A stretch of 41,612 bases of DNA from Gammaproteobacteria bacterium (GTDB taxonomy: Bacteria; Pseudomonadota; Gammaproteobacteria; HK1): contig JAACFO010000021.1 in the NCBI GenBank assembly GCA_009937425.1, positions 1 through 41,612 of the forward strand. Direction: 5' to 3'. Below the pieces are notes generated by a model. It was not told the origin of the DNA, did not search any database, and saw only the letters and a program-made list of their open reading frames with translations. The stretch's first letter is position 1; the number at the start of each line of letters is the position of its first letter. Made by a program: the position numbers and the translations under genes. Positions 32,598 through 40,621 of the stretch are shown here, piece after piece.

Positions 32598-34139
32598 TCA
32601 ATACCAGGCATCGGGCAACTCGGTTTTGCGCCGCGCGACATAATCCTTGAGGGCTTCGTCCACTGCCGGGTCCATGGGCGGGGCTTCGTAATCGTTCAAC
32701 AACTGATTCCAGCGTTCGAAGGCACGCGTTTCTGCATCTTTGGATCCACGCTCCTCCCAGTTCTCGACATTGTCGCTGTCCGACATGACCGCGTCGTAGA
32801 AGGCATGCTCGTAGTTACGCATGGTGTGCCCGCAACCGAGAAAGTGACCCGCGGGCTCGACCTCTTCGTAAGCGTCACGCGCCAGGGCATTGGCGTCGAG
32901 CGGCATTCCGGATAACAGAACTTGATAGGACCCCAACCGATCCGCGTCGAGAATGAGCTTTTCATAGCCGGTGCAAAGCCCTCCCTCGAGCCATCCGGCG
33001 GCGTGCAGCACGAAGTTCGCTCCGCCGAGCACGGTCGAGAGCATCGAGTCGGCGCTTTCACAAGCGGCTTGATAGTCGGTTACCTTCGATGCCGTTAGCG
33101 CACCCCCGCAACGCAACGGCATACCGAGCCTGCGCGCGAGCTGACCGATGATGAAGTTCGACATGACGGGTTCCGGCATGCCGAAAGTCGGAGCACCCGA
33201 CTTGAGACTCATTGAAGAGAGAAAGTTACCGAGGATGAACGGTGCGCCGGGTCGCACCAGCTGGGTAAAGGCGCAACACATCATCGCCTCGGCGAGCGCC
33301 TGAGCGATTGACGCGGCTGTCGTTACCGGCCCCATCGCACCGCTGAGAATAAACGGCACCACGATAATGCCCTGGTTGGCGCTCGAATAGACGCGAATGG
33401 CTTCAGTGACGACCTTGTCTACCAACAGCGGCGAGTTGGTGTTGACGTTGCCCATGATCACGCAATTCTCTGCCATGGTGTCTTCGCCATGAAGAATGCG
33501 CGCCATGGCGACGGAATCTTCAGCGCGGCTCATCTCAGTGATGGCACCCAGGTGCGGCTTGTCGGACCAGCGCATGTGGGCATACACCATGTCCAGGTGA
33601 CGCTTGGACACCGGCACGTCGCAAGGCTCGCAGATGACCAGCCCACCGTGGTGCAGACTGGGGAGCATGTAAGTGAGCTTCACCAGCTCGATGAAATTTT
33701 CGATGGTCCCGTAGCGGCGCCCGCTCTGCAATTCGCGCACGAAGGGTGCGCCATAGATGGGAGCGAACACCTGGTTGACTCCGCCGATTCGAACGCTGCG
33801 CTCGGGATTGCGCGAGAGCTGGGTGAACTCAGAGGGAACCGTCTTGCAGAGTTCGCGAATCATGCCGCGCGGCGCCTTGACCCGGGTACCTTCGACGTCT
33901 GCGCCGGCCGCGCGCCAGATACGAAGCGCTTCCTCATCGTCGCGAAACTCGAGGCCGATCTCCTGCATAAGCCAATCGGCCTGATCCTCCAGGCTGACCA
34001 ATGCCTCCTCATCGACAAAGGAGAAGAAGGGGATCTGCCGCTTTACGTAGGCCGGCCCACTGGGGCGGGTGTCACGCCCTGCGCGCCGCGCCGACCCGTG
34101 GCCGCGCCTTCGCCTGCCAGAAGCTGCATGGTCCTGCAT
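32598..34139 (-). CDS. MttB-superfamily methyltransferase, non-pyrrolysine type
   Basis: A 513-residue TIM-barrel member of the trimethylamine methyltransferase (MttB) superfamily. The 22-residue basic N-terminus (GRRRRGHGSARRAGRD) is common in proteobacterial members. The core shows PIYGAPFVRELQSGRRYGT, HHGGLVICEPCDVPVSKRH, VNTNSPLLVDKVVTEAIRVY, GAMGPVTTAASIAQALAE and ADSMLSTVLGGANFVLHAAGWLEG. There is no in-frame TAG, so no pyrrolysine: the substrate is more likely a quaternary amine such as glycine betaine, as in MtgB, than trimethylamine. The enzyme passes a methyl group to a corrinoid protein. No corrinoid protein or reductive activator is in the window. The ATG at 34139 follows GGGGGAG by about 7 nt. 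It is first in a run with the DMGDH-like gene and divergent from the GMC oxidoreductase. Confidence 0.85.
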   Translation of the reverse strand: MQDHAASGRRRRGHGSARRAGRDTRPSGPAYVKRQIPFFSFVDEEALVSLEDQADWLMQEIGLEFRDDEEALRIWRAAGADVEGTRVKAPRGMIRELCKTVPSEFTQLSRNPERSVRIGGVNQVFAPIYGAPFVRELQSGRRYGTIENFIELVKLTYMLPSLHHGGLVICEPCDVPVSKRHLDMVYAHMRWSDKPHLGAITEMSRAEDSVAMARILHGEDTMAENCVIMGNVNTNSPLLVDKVVTEAIRVYSSANQGIIVVPFILSGAMGPVTTAASIAQALAEAMMCCAFTQLVRPGAPFILGNFLSSMSLKSGAPTFGMPEPVMSNFIIGQLARRLGMPLRCGGALTASKVTDYQAACESADSMLSTVLGGANFVLHAAGWLEGGLCTGYEKLILDADRLGSYQVLLSGMPLDANALARDAYEEVEPAGHFLGCGHTMRNYEHAFYDAVMSDSDNVENWEERGSKDAETRAFERWNQLLNDYEAPPMDPAVDEALKDYVARRKTELPDAWY

Positions 34140-34367
34140 TGTTTTCTCCCCCGCTTCGGATGCCATAGGGTAGAGCCGATGGGGCTGTTTGTGACCCCCG
34201 GAACGGTTCTGTATGCGCAGATTCCTTATCTGAATGAGACATCCAGATTGTGGCAGGCGCCTTCGCTCTCCTGGAGATTGCAGGCCGCTTCGGGATGCCT
34301 GGTTCGTGGACCAGAACCTGCTGTTGTTGCACACTCAGCGGTTGGAAGGTGGAACAAGGGAAGATGG
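34140..34367. promoter_or_regulatory. Divergent promoter region of the mttB and GMC genes
   Basis: 228 nt between the mttB-dmgdh operon (minus) and the GMC oxidoreductase (plus). Both genes should be transcribed from here, so choline/betaine-type regulation could act on both at once. The long plus-strand open frame reaching back through it to 33489 is antisense to mttB and not a gene. No palindrome longer than about 5 bp was seen and no regulator could be named. Confidence 0.4.
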
Positions 34368-35969
34368 ATGGGCGACCAGAGTTACGATTTCGTCGTCGTA
34401 GGTGGCGGATCAGCGGGCTGCGTGCTCGCCAACAGGCTCAGTGAGAGCGGGCGCCACCGGGTTCTACTGCTGGAAGCGGGCCCCCGCTACCACCCCCTCG
34501 AGCGCGTCCCCATCAGCTATTCGCAGTTCATCGACAATCCGGCGGTCAACTGGTGCTTCATGTCGAAGCCCGAGGAAAGCACCGGCGGGCGGCCGATCCC
34601 GGTTCCCCGGGGCCGCTTACTGGGCGGCTCCAGCGCCATCAACGGGCTGGTGTTCGTGCGTGGCCAGGCACTGGACTACGACAGCTGGGCACAGATGGGC
34701 AATCGCGGCTGGAGCTACGACGATGTGCTACCGATATTCAAGCGGCTGGAATCTTACGACGGCGGTGACGGGGAGCTGCGCGGCAGAAGCGGCCCGCTGC
34801 GCTTGACCGAAGCCTACGATCGAAGCCCGCTTTACGACGCATGGTTCGCGGCCGCCGAAGAAGTGGGTCTTAAGCGCAATCCCGACTACAACGGCGCCAG
34901 CCAGGAAGGGATTTGCCGAACCCAAACCACTATCCACAATGGCTGGCGCATGAGCACATCGCGTTGTTACATCGATCCCGCCCGGCGGCGTGCCAATCTC
35001 GATATTCAGTGCGATGCCCATGTGGAGTCGCTGCTATTAAAGGAGAAGCGCTGCACCGGGCTGCGCTACCGAGTCGGCAATGAGAGCCGCGAGGCGCAAG
35101 CGCGTTGCGAGATCGTGCTGTGCGCCGGCTCCATCAACTCACCCCAGATCCTCGAACTCTCCGGTATAGGGCGGCCCGAAGTGCTTGGCGCCCAGGGTAT
35201 CGAGGTGCGCCACGCCCTCGACGGCGTCGGCGAGAATCTGCGCGATCACTACGTTCCCAGGCTGCGTTGGGATATCACGCAGAGGGGAGTGACGTTTAAC
35301 GATCGCGCGCGTGGTCTCGGGCTCGCCTGGCAGATTCTGCGTTATGCGTTAACACGCCGCGGTTTTCTGGCGTTACCATCCTCGCCGATACTGGCGTTCC
35401 TGCGCACCCGACCGGAATTGGAAGCACCGGACGTGCAGCTGCACTTCATTCCCTTTGCCATCGAACACATCAAGAAGCGTAAATTAGCCCCGGAAGCCGG
35501 CATGACCATCGCCATGTGTCAGCTGCGACCCGAGAGCAAAGGGTCGATTCACATCACTGATCCCCAACCGATGACCGCACCGGAGATTCGATTCAACTTT
35601 TTGTCTGCCGCCCTCGACCGCGAAACCCTGGTCGCCGGCGTGCGCGCGGCACGCCGCTTGGTGGAGGCCAAGGCCATGGATGCGTTTCGAGGCAGAGAGA
35701 TCAATCCCGGCTCCAAGGTGCAGAGTGACGAGGAGATCCTCGACTATATCCGCGGGAACGCACAGACCGCGTATCACCCGGTGGGCACATGCAAGATGGG
35801 CACCGACGAAATGGCGGTGGTCGATCCGGAACTCAAGGTATGCGGTATAGAGGGGTTGCGGATCGCCGACGGCTCGATCATGCCAACCTTGATGTCCGGC
35901 AACACCAACGGGCCAATCATCATGATCGGCGAGAAAGCCTCGGACATGATGCTCGAGGCCTGGCGCTAG
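34368..35969 (+). CDS. GMC-family FAD oxidoreductase (choline-dehydrogenase-like)
   Basis: A 533-residue flavoprotein of the glucose-methanol-choline family. FAD motif GGGSAGCVLANRLSE is at 12-26, GMC signature 1 is PRGRLLGGSSAINGLVFVRG, and signature 2 is GSINSPQILELSGIG. The catalytic pair is His470 (YHPVGTCKMG) and Asn512 (SGNTNGP). The length and RYR-like central part fit choline dehydrogenase BetA and its relatives, which oxidise alcohols such as choline to aldehydes and then acids, passing electrons to the membrane. The ATG at 34368 follows AAGGGAAG by about 4 nt, while an ATG at 34364 is out of frame. Divergence from mttB supports a role on choline or a related methylated alcohol, but other alcohols are possible. 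Its TAG stop overlaps that of the opposite-strand gene in CTAG. Confidence 0.88.
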   Translation: MGDQSYDFVVVGGGSAGCVLANRLSESGRHRVLLLEAGPRYHPLERVPISYSQFIDNPAVNWCFMSKPEESTGGRPIPVPRGRLLGGSSAINGLVFVRGQALDYDSWAQMGNRGWSYDDVLPIFKRLESYDGGDGELRGRSGPLRLTEAYDRSPLYDAWFAAAEEVGLKRNPDYNGASQEGICRTQTTIHNGWRMSTSRCYIDPARRRANLDIQCDAHVESLLLKEKRCTGLRYRVGNESREAQARCEIVLCAGSINSPQILELSGIGRPEVLGAQGIEVRHALDGVGENLRDHYVPRLRWDITQRGVTFNDRARGLGLAWQILRYALTRRGFLALPSSPILAFLRTRPELEAPDVQLHFIPFAIEHIKKRKLAPEAGMTIAMCQLRPESKGSIHITDPQPMTAPEIRFNFLSAALDRETLVAGVRAARRLVEAKAMDAFRGREINPGSKVQSDEEILDYIRGNAQTAYHPVGTCKMGTDEMAVVDPELKVCGIEGLRIADGSIMPTLMSGNTNGPIIMIGEKASDMMLEAWR

Positions 35970-37018
35970 ATTTCGCGTACGTTATCCAGGCTCGCCTGCA
36001 CCTTACGGAGCTCGACGCGTTTAACCGCGTCCACCATCGCCCTGTTCACCGAAGTCGCGATGCCGAGCTCGTTGCCTTTTGCGGCAACCAGCCCGTTGAT
36101 GAAATCGACCTCCGTACGCCGGCCCTTCTGGATGTCCTGTCCCATGGAGGGACGCATGGTCTCCGCGCGCTTCGCCGCCGAAGCTTCCATTGCCGCTTCC
36201 AGCTCACTACGCGCTGCGCCACCCTCAGTTGCGCCGGCGAGCCATTTCTCCGGCATCGCCTCGTAGATTTTTTCCAGCTTGTACCCCTGGGCTAGACCGA
36301 CGCTCACTGCTTCGGCGGCGGTGCGAATACAGATCCAGCGCGTTATGGCTTCGCGATCACAAGCGTTGCTGCTCATACCGGTGGATGCTGACAAGCCGTT
36401 GCGCATGGCGTTGGCGACCAGCTTCGACCACCGCTCTCCCCACAGATTGCTGGTTGTCTTGCTGCTATCGATGAGCGAAAGAAGCTCGGCGATTTCCTCC
36501 ACCCTGGGGGTGATGCTGCCATGGACCTCGCCGACACGGAACACAGTGTGCTCGTTGCCGCCCCGGGGTACGCCACGGCGTACCTCACCGGGTGCGACCA
36601 GCTCGACGGCGATCTGGCTGGCGATGCAACCCAGTGTTTTGCCCCAGCCGACGATGCCGGCGATGCGATTCTCGTTGATGCAATTCTGCAGCGACACCAC
36701 GTAACCCCCCGGCGCCAGGTAATCCCGGATCAGCATGGTGGCCCACTCGGTGTCGTAGGATTTCATGCATACGAAAGCAATATCCATAGGACCCGTGCGT
36801 GCGAGATCCTGCACATCGGTGACGTGCATGGCCTGGATCGGCGTGGTGAAGCATTCCTCCTCGCTGAGCCCCGACAATGAGAGACCGTCCGCGCGCATCT
36901 TTTCCACGTGGGCGGGCCAGGGGTCAATCATGGTCACATCCTGTCCGGCTCGCGCCAGATAACCACCCACGTAGGCGCCCACCGCCCCCGCGCCCACGAT
37001 TACGATACGCTTTGGCAT
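35966..37018 (-). CDS. Ketopantoate-reductase (ApbA/PanE) family oxidoreductase
   Basis: A 350-residue NADPH-dependent 2-dehydropantoate 2-reductase-like protein. The nucleotide motif GAGAVG is at 9-14 at the end of the first strand, the catalytic Lys86 lies in VCMKSYDTE, and a second lysine with Asn in SKLVANAMRNGLSA is the substrate site. The C-terminal helical domain has RPSMGQDIQKGRRTEVDFINGLV, the conserved end of PanE-type proteins. The sequence is longer than PanE (about 300) through a central insertion. Because it lies beside methylated-amine catabolism rather than pantothenate genes, it may reduce another 2-oxo acid or act as an oxidoreductase on hydroxy acids. The start is the ATG at 37018 with CGGAGA upstream. 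It is convergent with the GMC gene: stops share CTAG. Another reductase gene lies upstream. Confidence 0.84.
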   Translation of the reverse strand: MPKRIVIVGAGAVGAYVGGYLARAGQDVTMIDPWPAHVEKMRADGLSLSGLSEEECFTTPIQAMHVTDVQDLARTGPMDIAFVCMKSYDTEWATMLIRDYLAPGGYVVSLQNCINENRIAGIVGWGKTLGCIASQIAVELVAPGEVRRGVPRGGNEHTVFRVGEVHGSITPRVEEIAELLSLIDSSKTTSNLWGERWSKLVANAMRNGLSASTGMSSNACDREAITRWICIRTAAEAVSVGLAQGYKLEKIYEAMPEKWLAGATEGGAARSELEAAMEASAAKRAETMRPSMGQDIQKGRRTEVDFINGLVAAKGNELGIATSVNRAMVDAVKRVELRKVQASLDNVREI

Positions 37019-37130
37019 GAAGTGTCTCCGATTTGTTAGATCAGGCAAATTGGTGCCGGTGGGTCATTATCATCGAAATGGCGGTGAAAATGATCACCCG
37101 GGGGTGGGGAACTTCTCGCTGTCATTGGCC

Positions 37131-38009
37131 TCAGGCAAAGCGCAAGTCACACCACGACTCCCATAACTTGGCCAGGGAAGCGTAGTCCAGGTCGCCGTAA
37201 CCGAGTTGCTCGGCAATTTCATAGGGCGTGTGTGCCGCCAATGTCGCGAACAGGGGCACGCCCAGATCCTGCGCCGTTTCCAGCGCAAGCATGGAATCCT
37301 TGCGCGCATTGGTAACCGACATACCCCCCGCGTAGTCGGCATTCAGCATGCGCTCCTTCATACGATGCTCCAACGGCCGCATGATGCCATCAGGACGGGC
37401 GAGTATGTCGATCATCGTCTCCATGGGGATATCGAGCTTACCGGCCATGGCACCCGCTTCAATCAATACAACCATCAACGCGTGCATTACAGCATTGTTG
37501 ACCACTTTAGCGCCGCTGCCGGCACCTACAGGACCAAGGTGGTGGATACGCTTGGCTATCGGGTCGAGAACCTTTCTAGCCGCCGCGAAATTCTCCTCGG
37601 AGCCACCGACTAGAAAGGTGTTCTGGCCAGCCGCCATCGCCTGAACGCCACCGGCAATCGCGGCATCGACAAATCCGATATTCGCTGCCTCACAGATCTG
37701 CGCCATCTGCCGAGCGACTTTCGGTGTAATCGTGCTCGTCTCGATAACGAGCCGTGCTGTAGATTGGGCACTCGAAATAACTCTCACCACACCCAGGGAG
37801 ATCTCCGGCCGGGGAAGTGAGAGCAAAACGATATCCGCATCGGCGACAGTGGATTCAACGGAATCCGCCCAGGCAATCTGCACATCCTCCAGCGCGGATT
37901 TTCTGTCTGGATCCACGTCGTATCCTGACAATTGGAATTGCTCGGACAATGCGTACGCCAGCGCCGCACCGGCGTTGCCTAATCCGATCATGGCCATTTT
38001 GGTTTTCAT
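37131..38009 (-). CDS. Beta-hydroxyacid dehydrogenase (HIBADH/GARR family)
   Basis: A 292-residue NAD(P)-dependent dehydrogenase of the 3-hydroxyisobutyrate / tartronate-semialdehyde reductase family. The Rossmann motif GLGNAG is at 9-14, and Asp31-Asp33 follow the second strand (SGYDVDPDR). The substrate segment DAAIAGGVQAMAAGQ is at 115-129, and the catalytic Lys168 lies in GAGSGAKVVNNAVM with Asn171/Asn172. The C-terminal helical bundle carries ADYAGGMSVTNARKDSML. It is the first gene of its strand, next to the ketopantoate-reductase-like gene (112 nt between), so the two could be one unit. Substrates in the family are small beta-hydroxy acids such as 3-hydroxyisobutyrate, glycerate/tartronate semialdehyde or sulfolactaldehyde relatives; none can be fixed here. 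The opposite direction leads to the pilus control region. Confidence 0.88.
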   Translation of the reverse strand: MKTKMAMIGLGNAGAALAYALSEQFQLSGYDVDPDRKSALEDVQIAWADSVESTVADADIVLLSLPRPEISLGVVRVISSAQSTARLVIETSTITPKVARQMAQICEAANIGFVDAAIAGGVQAMAAGQNTFLVGGSEENFAAARKVLDPIAKRIHHLGPVGAGSGAKVVNNAVMHALMVVLIEAGAMAGKLDIPMETMIDILARPDGIMRPLEHRMKERMLNADYAGGMSVTNARKDSMLALETAQDLGVPLFATLAAHTPYEIAEQLGYGDLDYASLAKLWESWCDLRFA

Positions 38010-38070
38010 GTATCCGCACCCCTCTCGATATCCGATTGCCGCCCTCTAATGTAATCCACTTGTAAACGCA

Positions 38071-38084
38071 GGCACTCGCGTTGC
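38071..38084 (+). promoter_or_regulatory. Candidate sigma-54 (RpoN) promoter
   Basis: AGGCACTCGCGTTGCG matches the -24/-12 pattern GGCAC-N5-TTGC, with the required GG-N10-GC spacing (GG at 38071, GC at 38083). It points toward the minor pilin operon, whose start is about 300 nt downstream, a long leader. Sigma-54 drives major pilin (pilA) in Pseudomonas, but minor pilin operons are not usually described as RpoN-dependent, so the site may be fortuitous. Confidence 0.3.
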
Positions 38085-38136
38085 GACAGAATAAAGTTAC
38101 TCCGGATAACCAAACTAGTCAGTAACATCCTAAATT

Positions 38137-38151
38137 AATAGAACTTCTATT
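38137..38151. promoter_or_regulatory. Perfect 15-nt palindrome AATAGAACTTCTATT
   Basis: Two 7-nt arms AATAGAA / TTCTATT around a single C, in the middle of a divergent control region. The shape fits an operator of a small dimeric regulator acting on the HIBADH gene (about 130 nt away) or on the pilin operon. No regulator could be assigned. Confidence 0.35.
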
Positions 38152-38204
38152 CCCCTGCGAAGGCTTTAAATTCAATGGATTACGCCATTCATCGCGAATA
38201 GCGT

Positions 38205-38214
38205 GCCGTTCGTC
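38205..38214 (+). promoter_or_regulatory. Box matching the AlgR core CCGTTCGTC
   Basis: GCCGTTCGTC lies about 170 nt upstream of the first minor-pilin gene. It equals the AlgR recognition core known from the algD promoter of Pseudomonas aeruginosa in nine of ten bases. In that species AlgR directly activates fimU-pilVWXY1Y2E, the same gene set as follows here. A homologous response regulator could act from this site. Confidence 0.4.
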
Positions 38215-38385
38215 GTTTCGCGGGTAATCGCCCGTTACATTTCCTAACTAAGCGCGCCTTCCAGCCGATGACCCATGCTAAGGCTGCCGACTGTACGCGG
38301 CTCACAAAACGAGGGGTCAGGTTGGGAAAGACTGTGGTACTCGACATACGAATTTCACAGTTCTGCCAGTCTGACCATTGAAAAG

Positions 38386-38976
38386 ATGATACGAGCATGT
38401 TTCTCCAGCCGCCCAAGTGGCGAAGTAGGAATTACGATCGTCGAGCTGGTGATTTCCCTGGCTGTGGTAGCGATCCTCGCAACCACCGGCGTCCCGGCCT
38501 TTTCGGGCTTTATTAAATCGAACAGGCTGAGTGATACGTCGTTCGATGTGTTGGGGACAATTCACCTTGCCCGCTCCGAAGCCGTAAAGCGCAGGACCCG
38601 GGTGGTGCTTTGCAGAAGCGCGGATCCCACTCTAGCCACACCGAGCTGTGGCGGGACCGCGAAAACCTGGACTACCGGCTGGTTGGTATTCGCGAGCGGC
38701 GACAGCAACAACACCTACGAAGCCGCCACGGACACGCTACTGGAGATCGGATTGGTGGATGCGCGCAATGTGAGCGTTATCACGAACAGCACGTCCAACA
38801 ATAACCTCGAGTACAAATCCGACGGCACCACGAATGAAGGTGGCGACACCGCGCGCTTCGCCATCTGCGATAAACGCGGGGGCGCACACGGTCGGCAGAT
38901 CAACGTCCCCGCCCATGGAAGACCGAAATTCATCAAGGGCGATGCCGGCAGCCCAATCGACTGTACTCCAGCATGA
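38386..38976 (+). CDS. Minor type IV pseudopilin, GspH/FimT/FimU type
   Basis: A 196-residue minor pilin, first gene of the operon. After a 14-residue leader the prepilin peptidase site is GEVG|ITIVELVISLAVVAIL, with Glu at +5 and a hydrophobic N-terminal helix (residues about 15-40). The remainder is a GspH-type globular domain with HLARSEAVKRRTRVVLC, CGGTAKTWTTGWLVF, the disulfide-capable cysteines and RFAICDKRGG. It is inserted in the inner membrane, then cut and N-methylated by PilD and assembled at the pilus tip, where it primes pilus assembly. The ATG at 38386 has no good ribosome binding site and alternatives are lacking in the correct range. The stop overlaps pilV (ATGA). It corresponds in position and type to fimU or fimT of Pseudomonas. 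Confidence 0.85.
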   Translation: MIRACFSSRPSGEVGITIVELVISLAVVAILATTGVPAFSGFIKSNRLSDTSFDVLGTIHLARSEAVKRRTRVVLCRSADPTLATPSCGGTAKTWTTGWLVFASGDSNNTYEAATDTLLEIGLVDARNVSVITNSTSNNNLEYKSDGTTNEGGDTARFAICDKRGGAHGRQINVPAHGRPKFIKGDAGSPIDCTPA

Positions 38977-39590
38977 TGAGCGCCAGGATCACAGGGGCGA
39001 GACGCCGCTCGTACCCGAGACGCTGCCGGGGAGCCACCTTGATGGAGGTTCTCGTATCGGTTTTCGTACTGTCCATTGGTGTCCTTGGCGTGGCCGGCCT
39101 TCAGGTAACCGCCAAGCGTTCCAACTTCGAGGCAACCCAGAGGGCCACCGCCGCGGCGCTGGTCCAGGACATCGTAGAGCGGATGCGATCGAATTCCGAG
39201 CAGCTGGGAATCTATACCGATGCCGGCGCCGGCCGCACCATTGACGGCGCATCCATGTCGCTGACCGATTGCTCGACGGACTGTGGTCCGGACATTCTCG
39301 CACAATACGACCTTTATGAACTGGAACAAGCGGCCAACGGAGTCGCGGAACAGGTAGCGGGCAACAACGTAGGCGGCCTGACACTGCCGACAACCTGCAT
39401 CACCGGCCCTGATGGGGGATCGGGGATTTACAGCGTCGCCATCGCGTGGCGCGGCATGACCAAGCTCAGCGATCCCGCTACCGACGCCTGTGGCAGTGGC
39501 TCCGGGAAGTACGACACCGTGGGCGCCACGGAGACGGACGTCTACCGGCGGATACTCGTCATGCAGGTTTATATTTCGGAGACCAGCTAA
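38973..39590 (+). CDS. pilV: Minor type IV pilin PilV
   Basis: A 205-residue type IV pilus modification protein PilV. The basic leader (about 20 residues, ending RRCRG) is cut before ATLMEVLVSVFVLSIGVLGVAGLQ, which has Glu at +5. The conserved PilV stretch QRATAAALVQDIVERMRSN follows. The C-terminal domain includes paired cysteines (DCSTDCGPD) and AIAWRGM, typical of the family, and the chain ends YISETS. The start overlaps the stop of the gspH-type gene by 4 nt; a second ATG follows at once. It works with PilW, PilX and the GspH-type pilin in a tip complex that starts pilus assembly. Confidence 0.9.
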   Translation: MMSARITGARRRSYPRRCRGATLMEVLVSVFVLSIGVLGVAGLQVTAKRSNFEATQRATAAALVQDIVERMRSNSEQLGIYTDAGAGRTIDGASMSLTDCSTDCGPDILAQYDLYELEQAANGVAEQVAGNNVGGLTLPTTCITGPDGGSGIYSVAIAWRGMTKLSDPATDACGSGSGKYDTVGATETDVYRRILVMQVYISETS

Positions 39591-39592
39591 CC

Positions 39593-40621
39593 GTGGTCCG
39601 TAGCAGCAAAAATCCAGGGCACGAGCGCGGCCTCACGCTGATTGAGCTGATGCTGGGCGTGACGTTGGGTTTTCTGATCAGCGGCGTCGTTCTCAGCCTG
39701 TATATCAACACCAGCAGAAGCCTTGCGCAGAACGAGCGTTACGCGTGGATGCAGGAGAACGCCCGCTTTGTGCTCAAAACCCTGTCCGACGACTTGAGCA
39801 TGGCGGATTTCTGGGGGCAGGTAATCGCGACCGACGTTATCGCCACGACCCTCGCGTCACCCACGGGGGACTGTGGAGTGGACATTGATGTATTCAACAG
39901 CAACACCGCAATCCTGGTTAATAACAATCACGCCAGCCCTGTTTTATCGCAATTTACTCCCTGCGCCGCGATCACGGCCGATCTCAGGCCCAGCACCGAC
40001 CTACTGGCACTGAAGCGAGTGGAAGGCTCCTCGGCGGCGAGCACATTTGTTGATGCGGCGGATATCGATGGTGACTCGGATACGACCGAAATACTGACCC
40101 TCGGTGCATCCGACCTGGTCGACGGAGACGTGTACTTGCGCAGTTCCGGAAGCGCGGGGAATTTTATTGACGACGCGTCATCGAGCAACCCACCGGGATC
40201 CGGCCAGAGTGACTGGCGCTACATACCGCGCATCTATTTCGTGCGCGACTACTACGAGACTTCCGGAGATCAGATTCCAGCATTTTGCAGGCGGGCGATT
40301 CTAGGCGTTGGTATGACCCTCACGAAATGTATTGCTGAAGGAATAGAAGATTTTCATATCCAGTTCGGCATCGATACGGATCAGAACGCCGTGGCCAACA
40401 TCTATACCGCCACACCAACCGTGAGTGAAATGGAAAATGCAGTGTCTGCCCGCGTCTATCTTCTGGCGCGCAGCATCCAAGCCGACCCGCATTTCACCAA
40501 CGACACCCAGTATGTTCTCGGGGACGCGATTGTCCCTGCAGCCAACGACGGATTCTACCGTCGCGTCTACAGCACGACGATTTCACTGAGAAATACCGCT
40601 GCCAGGAGCTTGATGCAATGA
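39593..40621 (+). CDS. pilW: Minor type IV pilin PilW
   Basis: A 342-residue PilW-family minor pilin, in the usual size range. A 13-residue leader ends in HERG and is cut before LTLIELMLGVTLGFLISGVVLSLYI (Glu at +5). The family segment SLAQNERYAWMQENARFVLKTLSDDLSMADFWG follows and then a long beta-rich domain with RIYFVRDYYETSGDQIPAFCRR and a C-terminal YRRVYSTTISLRN. The GTG at 39593 is 2 nt after the pilV stop with CGGAGA about 7-8 nt upstream; no ATG lies close to the leader. The stop overlaps pilX (ATGA). An upstream frame extension through pilV has no coding meaning. Confidence 0.9.
   Translation: MVRSSKNPGHERGLTLIELMLGVTLGFLISGVVLSLYINTSRSLAQNERYAWMQENARFVLKTLSDDLSMADFWGQVIATDVIATTLASPTGDCGVDIDVFNSNTAILVNNNHASPVLSQFTPCAAITADLRPSTDLLALKRVEGSSAASTFVDAADIDGDSDTTEILTLGASDLVDGDVYLRSSGSAGNFIDDASSSNPPGSGQSDWRYIPRIYFVRDYYETSGDQIPAFCRRAILGVGMTLTKCIAEGIEDFHIQFGIDTDQNAVANIYTATPTVSEMENAVSARVYLLARSIQADPHFTNDTQYVLGDAIVPAANDGFYRRVYSTTISLRNTAARSLMQ

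Larger units (their letters stand above)
38010..38385. other. Divergent control region, HIBADH gene to minor pilin operon
   Basis: 376 nt without a gene, AT-richer than its surroundings in the first half. It holds a candidate sigma-54 promoter (38071-38084), a perfect 15-nt palindrome (38137-38151) and a box matching the AlgR core (38205-38214), all described separately. The open frame upstream of the first pilin ATG (from 38275) has no prepilin features and is not counted as coding. Confidence 0.6.

Noticed and set aside
32598..34139. Pyrrolysine read-through in the MttB gene
   Set aside because: No in-frame TAG interrupts the 513 codons, so the gene is of the non-pyrrolysine class.
33489..34367. 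Long upstream open frame in front of the GMC oxidoreductase
   Set aside because: It is antisense to the mttB gene, lacks family similarity and would precede the FAD motif by about 300 residues. The ATG at 34368 with AAGGGAAG fits the GMC family.
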